Shown here in pieces: positions 17,013 to 23,852 of a stretch of DNA of 35,356 nucleotides (positions are counted from its first letter, which is position 1; the number at the start of each line of letters is the position of its first letter). The stretch is from contig JAFGGU010000008.1 of NCBI GenBank assembly GCA_016930375.1, forward strand, positions 1 through 35,356, read 5' to 3'. A program made the translations under genes and the position numbers. This DNA comes from Bacteroidales bacterium. GTDB taxonomy: Bacteria; Bacteroidota; Bacteroidia; Bacteroidales; UBA10428. The notes beneath the pieces are model-generated. The model was not told the origin of the DNA, ran no database searches, and was given only the letters and a program-made list of their open reading frames with translations.

Positions 17013-17136
17013 GGAGTAAAGAGTGATGAGTGATGAGTGATGAGTGATGAGTGAAAAGTGGGTTTTGGGCATGAGAATTGGGAGTTCACACCCCAAACCC
17101 ATAACCCGCTCATCACTCATCACTCATTACTCGTTA
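17007..17136. repeat. Heptad-repeat inverted repeat between convergent genes
   Basis: The left arm (17007-17055) consists of seven 7-bp units of the form GAGTRAN. The right arm (17109-17136) has the complementary units CTCATCA, CTCATCA, CTCATTA, CTCGTTA. A GC-richer inner stem (TGGGTTTTGGG with CCCCAAACCCA) lies between. Both flanking genes end in GAG-TAA inside the arms. It could form a long hairpin and end transcription from both sides. Confidence 0.7.
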
Positions 17137-18125
17137 CTTCTCAAAATCTCCTCAATCTTCCCCAATTCTTCCTTGGAAAATGAAGGATTCTTCAAGGCAC
17201 CGAGGTTGTCGTTCAGCTGTTCAACGGAACTGGCTCCAATCAATACGGATGTTACTCTTTTATCTTTAAGAAGCCATACAATGGCCATTTGGGCCAGTGT
17301 CTGACCTCTTAAAAGGGCAATTTCATTCAGCTTCTTAATCTTGCCAAGTTTCTCAGGAGTAATATCTTTTTGTTTCAGGAACCCGTGGGGCTTTGAAGCT
17401 CTTGAGCCATCGGGGATTCCTTTTAAATAACGGTCGGTGAGCAAACCCTGCGCCAGGGGTGAAAATGCAATAAGTCCGATACCCTCCTTTTCCAGCACAT
17501 CCAGAAGCCCATCCTCAACCCAGCGTTCAAACATGGAGTATTTGGGCTGATGGATCAGGCAGGGAGTTCCCAGTTCTTTTAAAATGGAGGCAGCAATTTT
17601 GGTTTGCACGGCCGGATAGTTTGAAACACCTGCATACAAGGCTTTTCCCTGTTTAACGGCATGAGCCAGGGCACCCATGGTTTCTTCCAGGGGAGTATTT
17701 GGATCGGGACGATGGGAGTAAAATAGGTCCACATAATCGAGTTTCATTCTCTTCAGGCTCTGATCCAGACTGGACAGCAGGTACTTTCTGGATCCCCAGT
17801 CGCCATAAGGTCCATCCCACATGGTATAACCGGCCTTTGTGGAAATGATCATTTCATCGCGGTACGGTCTGAAGTCCTTGTTGAGTATCTCGCCGAAGTT
17901 TTCTTCAGCCGATCCCGGAGGAGGACCATAGTTGTTCGCCAGGTCAAAATGCGTGATACCTGCATCGAAAGCCCTCCGTAACATGGCTCTTGCATTCTCA
18001 AACACATCCACTCCTCCGAAATTATGCCACAGGCCAAGTGATATGGGTGGCAGCTTTAGTCCGCTTTTGCCGCAATAATTGTATTGTAGCTGATCGTAAC
18101 GATCTGTCATGGGTTGATAGCTCAT
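17127..18125 (-). CDS. Aldo/keto reductase, YghZ/Gpr (L-glyceraldehyde 3-phosphate reductase) type
   Basis: The protein has 332 residues. The catalytic tetrad is visible: Asp61 and Tyr66 (FDLANNYGPPPGSAEENFG), Lys97 (ISTKAGY) and His138 (FYSHRPDPNTPLEE). The NADPH-binding C-terminal part contains FSPLAQGLLTDRYL and SVLIGASSVEQLNDNL. The NNYGPPPGSAE loop and the YTMWDGPYGDWGSRK stretch are characteristic of the YghZ/KCAB-like group, which reduces L-glyceraldehyde 3-phosphate and methylglyoxal-like aldehydes. The last three residues (SNE) and the stop are encoded by the heptad repeat, so the extreme C-terminus was shaped by that element. Confidence 0.9.
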   Translation of the reverse strand: MSYQPMTDRYDQLQYNYCGKSGLKLPPISLGLWHNFGGVDVFENARAMLRRAFDAGITHFDLANNYGPPPGSAEENFGEILNKDFRPYRDEMIISTKAGYTMWDGPYGDWGSRKYLLSSLDQSLKRMKLDYVDLFYSHRPDPNTPLEETMGALAHAVKQGKALYAGVSNYPAVQTKIAASILKELGTPCLIHQPKYSMFERWVEDGLLDVLEKEGIGLIAFSPLAQGLLTDRYLKGIPDGSRASKPHGFLKQKDITPEKLGKIKKLNEIALLRGQTLAQMAIVWLLKDKRVTSVLIGASSVEQLNDNLGALKNPSFSKEELGKIEEILRSNE

Positions 18126-18270
18126 CGTTCGTTTTTTTTAAAGGTAACAAAAAAAATGCAGGAAAGTTTCCGGATTTAAAAGGGTTATGAGGCAATGGAC
18201 TGAAAAATGCCGCGGATAATTTGGGTATTTATTTACTTTTAATACCTTTATTTGATTATTACAACCTCTT

Positions 18271-18645
18271 ATGGAACCACTCGACATCAAAGCCACCAAT
18301 GATACGCCGCGGGTAATCTTTGATCCTGACAATGACATTTTCGAAATCTCGGGACGGTCACTTCCCGAGGATGTGGTAAGTTTTTATCAGCCTGTGCTCG
18401 ATTGGCTTGATGATTACAAATCCCATCCGGTAAAGAAAACAGAATTTATTTTCAGGTATATCTATTTTAATACTGCCACATCCAAACTTGTGCAGGATAT
18501 ACTCTTTAAACTTGAGAATCTGAGTGAAGCCGGACATGAGGTGAATATCCTGTGGTATTACGAACAGGATGATGAGGATATGCACGATTTAGGCCTTGAA
18601 TTCAAGGAGAATATCAACCTGCCTTTTGAGATTATTGGTTATTAG
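18271..18645 (+). CDS. SiaC-like regulatory protein (DUF1987)
   Basis: The protein has 124 residues. The sequence TNDTPRVIFDPDNDIFEISGRSLPED, followed by FYQPVLDWLDDY, FRYIYFNTATSKLVQDIL and a C-terminal YYEQDDEDMHDLGLEF, is typical of DUF1987. In Pseudomonas the family member SiaC is phosphorylated by the kinase SiaB, dephosphorylated by the PP2C-like SiaA, and activates the diguanylate cyclase SiaD. The threonine-containing loop (about FNTATSK) is where such regulators are modified. No SiaA, SiaB or cyclase gene lies near, so the partner here is unknown. The gene is divergent from the aldo/keto reductase. Confidence 0.82.
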   Translation: MEPLDIKATNDTPRVIFDPDNDIFEISGRSLPEDVVSFYQPVLDWLDDYKSHPVKKTEFIFRYIYFNTATSKLVQDILFKLENLSEAGHEVNILWYYEQDDEDMHDLGLEFKENINLPFEIIGY

Positions 18646-18661
18646 TAATTAGAAAAATGAA

Positions 18662-18693
18662 ACCCTTCAAGGATCGTAGATCACCTGAAGGGT
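18662..18693. terminator. Hairpin between the SiaC-like and Spy-like genes
   Basis: ACCCTTCA (18662-18669) pairs with TGAAGGGT (18686-18693) around a 16-base loop. On the minus strand it is followed by a T-rich tail (TTCATTTTTC). It probably terminates both converging transcripts. Confidence 0.55.
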
Positions 18694-18719
18694 AAGAAGT
18701 TATTAAAAAAATACCGGCG

Positions 18720-19238
18720 TTACATCCTATAACCCCTGCCACGGTTCATACCGGGACCGTCATGGGGGCCGTCAAAATCCCGTATTCTCCTTCCTTCTCC
18801 GAAATCCCTGAATCCACGCCGTGAATTAAGGGCTGCTTTTTGTTCTTCTGTAAGCAGGTCCCGGACAGCCAACTCATGAGACACTTGTTTTTTATGCATC
18901 TCTGTCGTGAGCTTTCCGATTTCATCGATGGTCTTATTGACCAATGCCACATCAGGTTTGTCGGCTGATTTGAATTTCTGCAATTCCGCTCTTTTGATCG
19001 CCAGATCATTACGGTAATTCACCATCTCTTTCTGGTGCGTGGTTTTTAACGCCGTGATCTTTTTGGCCTGGTCATCAGTAAGATCTGGAATCGAACCGGC
19101 ACACAATCCGCTATCACTCCGGTAAAACCGACCGGGATGCATTCCGTATCCGTGTTGTGCATTAATACTTGTTGTTGCTATCAACGCAAGGGCTATACCC
19201 ATTACAACTTTTGCTGTTTTAGAACCATTCATCTTCAT
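18720..19238 (-). CDS. Spy/CpxP-like periplasmic protein
   Basis: The protein has 172 residues. A signal peptide (VVMGIALALIATTSINAQ) is followed by two LTxxQ motifs (LTDDQ at 53-57, LTEEQ at 129-133) on a mostly helical, charged segment, and by a Gly/Arg-rich tail (FRDFGEGRRIRDF, then GPGMNRGRGYRM). LTxxQ proteins (Spy, CpxP, ZraP) form cradle-shaped dimers and act as periplasmic chaperones or metal/stress sensors. The gene is last in the sigma/anti-sigma cassette, 39 bp after the membrane-bound sensor, so it is probably an effector made under that sigma factor. Confidence 0.75.
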   Translation of the reverse strand: MKMNGSKTAKVVMGIALALIATTSINAQHGYGMHPGRFYRSDSGLCAGSIPDLTDDQAKKITALKTTHQKEMVNYRNDLAIKRAELQKFKSADKPDVALVNKTIDEIGKLTTEMHKKQVSHELAVRDLLTEEQKAALNSRRGFRDFGEGRRIRDFDGPHDGPGMNRGRGYRM

Positions 19239-19277
19239 AGTATTGAAATTAATTGTTTCAAATGTATTATACTTCTC

Positions 19278-19835
19278 TTAAAATCTGCCATCTCGCATTT
19301 GTCTTCCTGTTTGCCGCATGCCCCTTCGCATGTCCCTGCCTCTCATTCCTGCATTGCCTTCGTCATCCATAACTCTTAAAAAGAAGGTATTCAGCTTTTC
19401 TACCTGGTCATCATGGCACAGTTGCCGGATCTGAAAATAGTAATTGCCGGTCTCCTGCATCATACGGGCGTGCATTGTTCCAATACTATCACAGGTCTCT
19501 TGCATTAATACTTTGTCAGGTTTGTCCTGTATCAGCGCATGCATGTAACTTCTTCTGAGCGAATTAATATGTCTGCTTGTTTGTAAGGCTTTATTCTGAT
19601 ACTCATTCCGGAATTCCATGTATTTATTGAATTGTTCATCACTCAAATTGAGTTCGTCTTTAAGGAAAACACCGGGCCCCTGTCTGTTGAAACGCATTGT
19701 AACCGGAGGATGCGTATTGATTCTACCCAGTCGGAGATTTCTGTACAAGAGGGTAGCTACTACCGAAAAATTTAAGATCAGCAGAAAAAGCAATATCCAA
19801 ATCCACACTCTATGCCTTGTAAAAAAAGTTTTCAT
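19278..19835 (-). CDS. Membrane-anchored periplasmic stress/metal sensor, Spy/CnrX-like
   Basis: The protein has 185 residues from the ATG at 19835 (MKTFFTRHRVWIWILL). One membrane helix (11-31) is followed by a periplasmic helical domain with LNLSDEQ (about 62-68), the remains of an LTxxQ motif. Met and His residues (MHARMMQETGNYY, QLCHDDQ) could bind metal. The Arg/Met-rich tail (MRGRDMRRGMRQTGRQM) is unusual. It starts 10 bp after the anti-sigma gene. By analogy with CnrX-CnrY-CnrH it may sense a periplasmic signal and act on the anti-sigma factor; this is inferred from gene order and topology only. An upstream start at 19892 would overlap the anti-sigma gene and was not chosen. Confidence 0.7.
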   Translation of the reverse strand: MKTFFTRHRVWIWILLFLLILNFSVVATLLYRNLRLGRINTHPPVTMRFNRQGPGVFLKDELNLSDEQFNKYMEFRNEYQNKALQTSRHINSLRRSYMHALIQDKPDKVLMQETCDSIGTMHARMMQETGNYYFQIRQLCHDDQVEKLNTFFLRVMDDEGNAGMRGRDMRRGMRQTGRQMRDGRF

Positions 19836-19845
19836 GATGATGTTG

Positions 19846-20274
19846 TTATTCCGTAGGTAAAACTGATTCGTAATTGCCGCTGTTAATTTCACTCAGATAG
19901 AACAATTCTGTTGCATAATCCCTCGTCTTGGATTTCTGGTAATCATAACTCCGGCCAATGCCAATGCCTGTAAATACAATAATGAAAACAGCGATGCCAA
20001 TCAGTACAGGTTGCAATACCCCAAGTAAAGTGGATTTATGTTGCATGGCTGTACTATGAATACTGAGAGAAGCCTGAATCCGTGTCAGCATGAAGGGATC
20101 AAATTCTGTAGTCTTTTCATTTTTAAAAAGCTCTAATGCATTCCTGGCCTTTACTGAAAACCCATGGCATACGGTACAGCTTGCCAAATGGTTTTCCATT
20201 TCAAGGTGCTGTGCGGGATCAAGCTTCCCATCGAGATAATCCATAAGGTTATTTTGTGATTCCCTGCAATTCAT
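19846..20274 (-). CDS. Anti-sigma factor with zinc-finger (zf-HC2) domain
   Basis: The protein has 142 residues. The N-terminal domain MNCRESQNNLMDYLDGKLDP contains the zinc motif HLASCTVC (His29, Cys33, Cys36), a single membrane helix spans about 85-105 (VLIGIAVFIIVFTGIGIG), and a short periplasmic tail ends in ESVLPTE. This is the ZAS-type anti-sigma layout: the cytosolic zinc domain holds the ECF sigma factor until a signal frees it. The gene lies 48 bp downstream of the sigma gene and 10 bp upstream of the sensor, fully consistent with the role. Confidence 0.88.
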   Translation of the reverse strand: MNCRESQNNLMDYLDGKLDPAQHLEMENHLASCTVCHGFSVKARNALELFKNEKTTEFDPFMLTRIQASLSIHSTAMQHKSTLLGVLQPVLIGIAVFIIVFTGIGIGRSYDYQKSKTRDYATELFYLSEINSGNYESVLPTE

Positions 20275-20322
20275 TTTAATGCAATTTGATAGTTTGACAC
20301 CTTTTTTTTATAAAACTTGCGA

Positions 20323-20904
20323 TCAAAGCAGGTTTTTCTTGTACAATGCAAAAAGTTTTTTCTGCAGATTTGCCTTTGCTCTGTGTATCAAAGACTCAAC
20401 CGATGAAAGCGTAATATCCATAACCTCAGCAATTTCTTTATAGCTAAGATCCTGGTATTTATTGAGAATAAAAGCGATTCTCTGATTTTCCGGCAGTGAA
20501 TCCACAACCTGCCGGATATGTTTTGTCCTTTCCCGATTCTCAAGCAAAACACCTGGTTGATCGAGGCTATGATTAATTGGTTGCACCGAATCACCCACCC
20601 GGCCTGCGTGAAAAACATCCAGACTGATCAGCCACCGGTTTATTCTTTTCTTTCTTAGCAGGTTAAGGGATTTATTCACAGCTATCCGGTATAACCAGGT
20701 AGAAAGCCTGGCATCTTCACGGAATTGATGAATGGATTCAAAAACCTCGATGAATGTTTCCTGTACGATATCCCTTGCATCTTCCTCATTGTGCAAAAAT
20801 CCTTTGCAAAGTCTTACTAATGGTACCTGATGTTGATCGATCAGATTCTTGAAAGCTTCCTGATTACTTTCTTTCAGACTTTTGATTAACTCAGTATTTT
20901 GCAT
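20323..20904 (-). CDS. ECF-type RNA polymerase sigma factor
   Basis: The protein has 193 residues from the ATG at 20904 (MQNTELIKSLKESNQEAFKN). Region 2 is clear (EDARDIVQETFIEVFESIHQF, then RLSTWLYRIAVNKSLNLLRK) and region 4 also (LPENQRIAFILNKYQDLSYK, then EIAEVMDITLSSVESLIHRAK, about 130-185). Region 3 is absent, as in ECF sigma factors. Its partner anti-sigma factor follows directly, then two LTxxQ-type envelope proteins, so an envelope or metal stress response is the likely target. An in-frame ATG at 20937 would add 11 residues (MSKGLYPYYVR) and cannot be fully excluded. Confidence 0.92.
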   Translation of the reverse strand: MQNTELIKSLKESNQEAFKNLIDQHQVPLVRLCKGFLHNEEDARDIVQETFIEVFESIHQFREDARLSTWLYRIAVNKSLNLLRKKRINRWLISLDVFHAGRVGDSVQPINHSLDQPGVLLENRERTKHIRQVVDSLPENQRIAFILNKYQDLSYKEIAEVMDITLSSVESLIHRAKANLQKKLFALYKKNLL

Positions 20905-20972
20905 TCTAACATAATAAGGATATAATCCTTTTGACAAGAGTTAAAGAAAAAACTTGCGGCAGGAAGTAAACA

Positions 20973-21992
20973 TTATGTGAAAATACTTTCCTTCAACAGT
21001 TTAAGGGCAACTGTACTATTCTTCTCCTCCGTCAGATCAAAAGTCCTGATCTTCTCACCCTGATATTCCACCAAATGATTGCTGCAAATCAGTCCGATCT
21101 CCCGGTCACTGAAATTGGGCTTTAATTGCCTGCCAAACCGGAAATCATCCGGCGTTTTTACCATTCCGGATTCAAAATCCGAACAGTAGCGGATAAGTTC
21201 TGCCAATCCCTCCACCGGTCCGGCTGAAAGATGGAAACCATTCTGGCTCGAGGATACGACCGAAAGGCCAAATTCCTCTTTGTGGTCCAGCAATTCACGG
21301 CGTAAACTGCCCGGGGCTGCATCCGCCGGATTGGTTTTACCTATGAAATCATTCCTGGCTGTTTTCCAGTCCGTATTTCCTGCAAGCGTGAAAGCAACGA
21401 TGGACCGTCCTTTCTCTGTAAAGTGTATAAGTTGCTTGGGATGAAATCCGTTGATGAGGTATATGTCTTTCCCTTCCATCTGTATTACAGCGCAGTAAGT
21501 ACCACCGGCAAGCTTTTCCGTTTTGCTTCCCTGCCATAAATCATCCAATGTGAAGGGCGTATATTCCGGAAAACGCTGAAGAAATTCAATGCTCCCTAAA
21601 ACTGTTACCTGGTCGGGACTGCTTCCGTAATGCTCCTTAAATTTTCCCCGGGCTTCCCCGGAAAGGTATTCCATCGGTTTTCTGCTCAAAGCATTGATGA
21701 CACCGTAATGCCGGGCAATGATATCCTGTTTTTCGAGGTAGGATGCAGACAATATGCTGATATCCATAACCTGCATTTCATACTGGGTGAGTTTCTCAAA
21801 TACCATCTCCAGGATCGAATCTAAATTAATCTCCCTTGATTTTACTGTAATTTCAGGTTTTATGAAAAACAAAAATTCGTGCAGGAGATCTGAAATGCTT
21901 TCGTTGGTATAAATTCTCCCGTAAGAAATCCTTTGCTCCTGGGCAAGACGGATAGTATGCTTTATCTTTTCAAGCAATGCCGGTTTGTTCAT
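20973..21992 (-). CDS. Unknown protein with NDK-like C-terminal half
   Basis: The protein has 339 residues. The N-terminal ~130 residues are helical and unlike any family I recognise. From about 165 to 275 it resembles nucleoside diphosphate kinase: GRSIVAFTLAGNTDWKTARN aligns with the VAMVLEG region, GKTNPADAAPGSLRRE (219-233) with the near-invariant TNPADAAPGTIR loop, and NGFHLSAGPVEGLAELIRYC (251-270) with NIIHGSDSVESAEREI, so the catalytic-type histidine is kept as His254. The usual N-terminal TLxxIKPDA strand is not seen, and the HGSDS serines are changed. A short C-terminal extension follows. It could be a divergent nucleotide-binding or regulatory protein. It starts far from neighbours and precedes the sigma cassette by 68 bp on the same strand. 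Confidence 0.6.
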   Translation of the reverse strand: MNKPALLEKIKHTIRLAQEQRISYGRIYTNESISDLLHEFLFFIKPEITVKSREINLDSILEMVFEKLTQYEMQVMDISILSASYLEKQDIIARHYGVINALSRKPMEYLSGEARGKFKEHYGSSPDQVTVLGSIEFLQRFPEYTPFTLDDLWQGSKTEKLAGGTYCAVIQMEGKDIYLINGFHPKQLIHFTEKGRSIVAFTLAGNTDWKTARNDFIGKTNPADAAPGSLRRELLDHKEEFGLSVVSSSQNGFHLSAGPVEGLAELIRYCSDFESGMVKTPDDFRFGRQLKPNFSDREIGLICSNHLVEYQGEKIRTFDLTEEKNSTVALKLLKESIFT

Positions 21993-22283
21993 ATCTGCTG
22001 GTTTAGAATTCGTTTAAAAATATCTAAAATTATTGAAATCCAGCATAAAAAGGAGCAACAATTGGCATCATTCTTGAAGCTTATTCGTATACTACAACAA
22101 TAAAGTGGAACAGTTGATAAGTCGGATGGATATGAGCCCAAAATATAACAAACTCGAACTTTTACGCGGCAAGGACAGTTATAACCGGATGAGCCTGCAT
22201 ATAACCTGGGCGCACGCCCACAGGAGCAATTCAGCCATGAAGTTTGACAGACTCAGGCTCGATTATGGGAATTCAAGAACCGA
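21993..22283. other. Intergenic region with only a weak small ORF
   Basis: About 290 bp between two leftward genes. Apart from the plus-strand small ORF listed separately, I see no promoter match, strong hairpin or repeat here. Confidence 0.5.
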
Positions 22284-22332
22284 CTATCTGAGCGAAAAGC
22301 GAAAACTGATTTCTGAAGGGCTTAAGATCTGA
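22105..22332 (+). CDS. Possible small ORF, no recognisable family (doubtful)
   Basis: A 75-codon frame from a GTG, or 68 codons from the ATG at 22126 (MDMSPKYNKLELLRGKDSYN). The product would be small, basic and soluble, with no signal peptide, membrane segment or known motif. It fills the gap on the opposite strand to both neighbours and overlaps the last 49 bases of the hydrolase gene tail to tail. No -7 element or Shine-Dalgarno sequence was found. It may be a chance frame. Confidence 0.2.
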   Translation: MEQLISRMDMSPKYNKLELLRGKDSYNRMSLHITWAHAHRSNSAMKFDRLRLDYGNSRTDYLSEKRKLISEGLKI

Positions 22333-23303
22333 TAGGCCGTTTCATTTTGAAAATCCACTTCCTCTCCGTGAAAAGCCTGATCATAAAAACGGTAAATTAA
22401 CGGATTGTTTTTCTCTGACTCCGTCTTTCCCAGAAAAAGATTGTGTTCTTTCAAAGCCACCTGCGTAAGATCTACATATTTTGCATTTCCGGCGGATTTG
22501 TTCTTATTTCCCAAGCCCAGCTGGTGGGCAAACCGGAGTATTTTTGCACCCTGGAGAGTTCTGTCGTTCTGGTTTATCGTAACATAGATCCTCTTTTGAA
22601 TGGTAAGCTTTTCAACCCATTTTCGATGGTTTTCCTGCTTTACCGCTGCCGCATTTAAAATCAGGTTACTGAAAAGATCTTTAGGCATATGCTCCAGGAG
22701 GTGTTTATTCGTAACGCTTTGAAGAATCCTGTTCCCCATACTGTGAAAGATAGCCGATACGGAAGCAGAGGGGTAATTGGATCCCAGCCATTTGCTGAGC
22801 CGGTTCATGGCAAAAACAAAATTAGCTGCCACTTCATCCGCATTGTGAACGGTTTTTCTCAAAGCAAGGTAGTCAGTCGGCCAGTCAAACAATACCATAT
22901 TGATGCCAAATCGCCCGGTAAGCTCAAAGCCCCTTTCAAGAACCTGGTTAAATGTCTTTCCATGGCCATCCACATAAACCAGAAAGTCCTGCCGGGTGAA
23001 TAAATCCCCCGAAACTTCATCCACACTGCCAGCAGGTGCGATAAATGCTGAGTCTCCAACCGTGCCGGCTGTGAAAACAAATGTGCCATACCGGGGCTCT
23101 AATCCTCTTTTCTGACTATAGTTTTCATCCGGTTTGAAATACCTGCTGCTGATGATCATTATTTTATTTTCTGCATTCAGCGGAAGCTCTTCCACAAAAC
23201 TGAATTTATAGCGGCTTGCCAGGTACCCGGCAATATCCAGACTAAAACTTTCTCTTGCCGAGGTCAGAATGAGAAGAACGAATATGATTCTATATATTTT
23301 CAT
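22284..23303 (-). CDS. Secreted alpha/beta hydrolase (DUF900-like)
   Basis: The protein has 339 residues with a signal peptide (IIFVLLILTSARESFS). The core FLVYVDGHGKTFNQVLERGF, then GINMVLFDWPTD and the nucleophile elbow IFHSMGNR (Ser188) follow the pattern of DUF900-type hydrolases, which carry HSMG instead of the standard GxSxG. A later His in KEHNLFLG may be the catalytic base. The substrate is unknown; esterase or lipase activity in the periplasm or at the outer membrane is likely. It lies 75 bp downstream of the MoaC-like gene on the same strand and may belong to the same transcript. Confidence 0.75.
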   Translation of the reverse strand: MKIYRIIFVLLILTSARESFSLDIAGYLASRYKFSFVEELPLNAENKIMIISSRYFKPDENYSQKRGLEPRYGTFVFTAGTVGDSAFIAPAGSVDEVSGDLFTRQDFLVYVDGHGKTFNQVLERGFELTGRFGINMVLFDWPTDYLALRKTVHNADEVAANFVFAMNRLSKWLGSNYPSASVSAIFHSMGNRILQSVTNKHLLEHMPKDLFSNLILNAAAVKQENHRKWVEKLTIQKRIYVTINQNDRTLQGAKILRFAHQLGLGNKNKSAGNAKYVDLTQVALKEHNLFLGKTESEKNNPLIYRFYDQAFHGEEVDFQNETAYQILSPSEISFRFSLR

Positions 23304-23378
23304 GAATGACTGTTTTATACTATGAACAGATTCATGTCAGAAATGTTTAAAGAAATCGTAAAAAGATTAAACAAAAAG

Positions 23379-23852
23379 TTATGATTCCGTTTCGTGGATT
23401 TTGCGCGTGAGTTTGATATCGGAAATCACGGGAGCTCCGTCTACATTTTTACAGATCTCAAACAAAGTTAACAGTGCGATGCTCACAGCAGAAAGCGCTT
23501 CCGTTTCAAGTCCGGTATGGCCTACAGATCTGATAACGCTTTTTACCTCAATGCCGTTGGGAAATACATAGGCTTTTACTTCGACACCGGAAAGAGCAAC
23601 CTGGGGTACAAGGGGAACAATGTTACTTGTGTTTTTGGCTGCCTGCATGCCTGCCATTTCTGCCATGGTTATGACTTCACCTTTTTCAAGTTCATTTTCC
23701 TTGATCATTCTGATTGTCTCAGGCTTCAGATGAATGAATCCTGAGGCTTCAGCCTCTTTTAAGCCGGCAGGTTTGCCGGTCGTATCCATCCTACTTATCT
23801 TTCCCCGTTCATCCATGTGATCAAACTTTTTTATAAGATGATTATTATTCAA
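23379..23852 (-). CDS. MoaC-like protein with altered active site
   Basis: The protein has 157 residues. The fold match to MoaC (cyclic pyranopterin monophosphate synthase, second step of molybdopterin synthesis) is clear: FDHMDERGKISRMD, AGMQAAKNTSNIVPL, LSGVEVKAYVF, GLETEALSAVSIALLTLFEIC and K135. However, the near-invariant LCHP motif (E. coli His77) is LVPQ here (81-84), the Asp of the (Y)DMCK motif is Glu132, and the C-terminal GGKSG segment is missing. Both glutamates of the ExE pair (116, 118) remain. The start is probably the TTG at 23852, overlapping the end of the OmpA-family gene by 8 bases, because the family-like FDHMDERGK lies before most other starts; the ATG at 23816 is an alternative. 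No other moa, moe or mog gene is near. It may be a paralogue with another role. Confidence 0.7.
   Translation of the reverse strand: MNNNHLIKKFDHMDERGKISRMDTTGKPAGLKEAEASGFIHLKPETIRMIKENELEKGEVITMAEMAGMQAAKNTSNIVPLVPQVALSGVEVKAYVFPNGIEVKSVIRSVGHTGLETEALSAVSIALLTLFEICKNVDGAPVISDIKLTRKIHETES

Noticed and set aside
17007..17136. CRISPR-like array from the repeated GTGATGA units
   Set aside because: Units are 7 bp, contiguous and inverted on the other side; there are no spacers and no cas genes.
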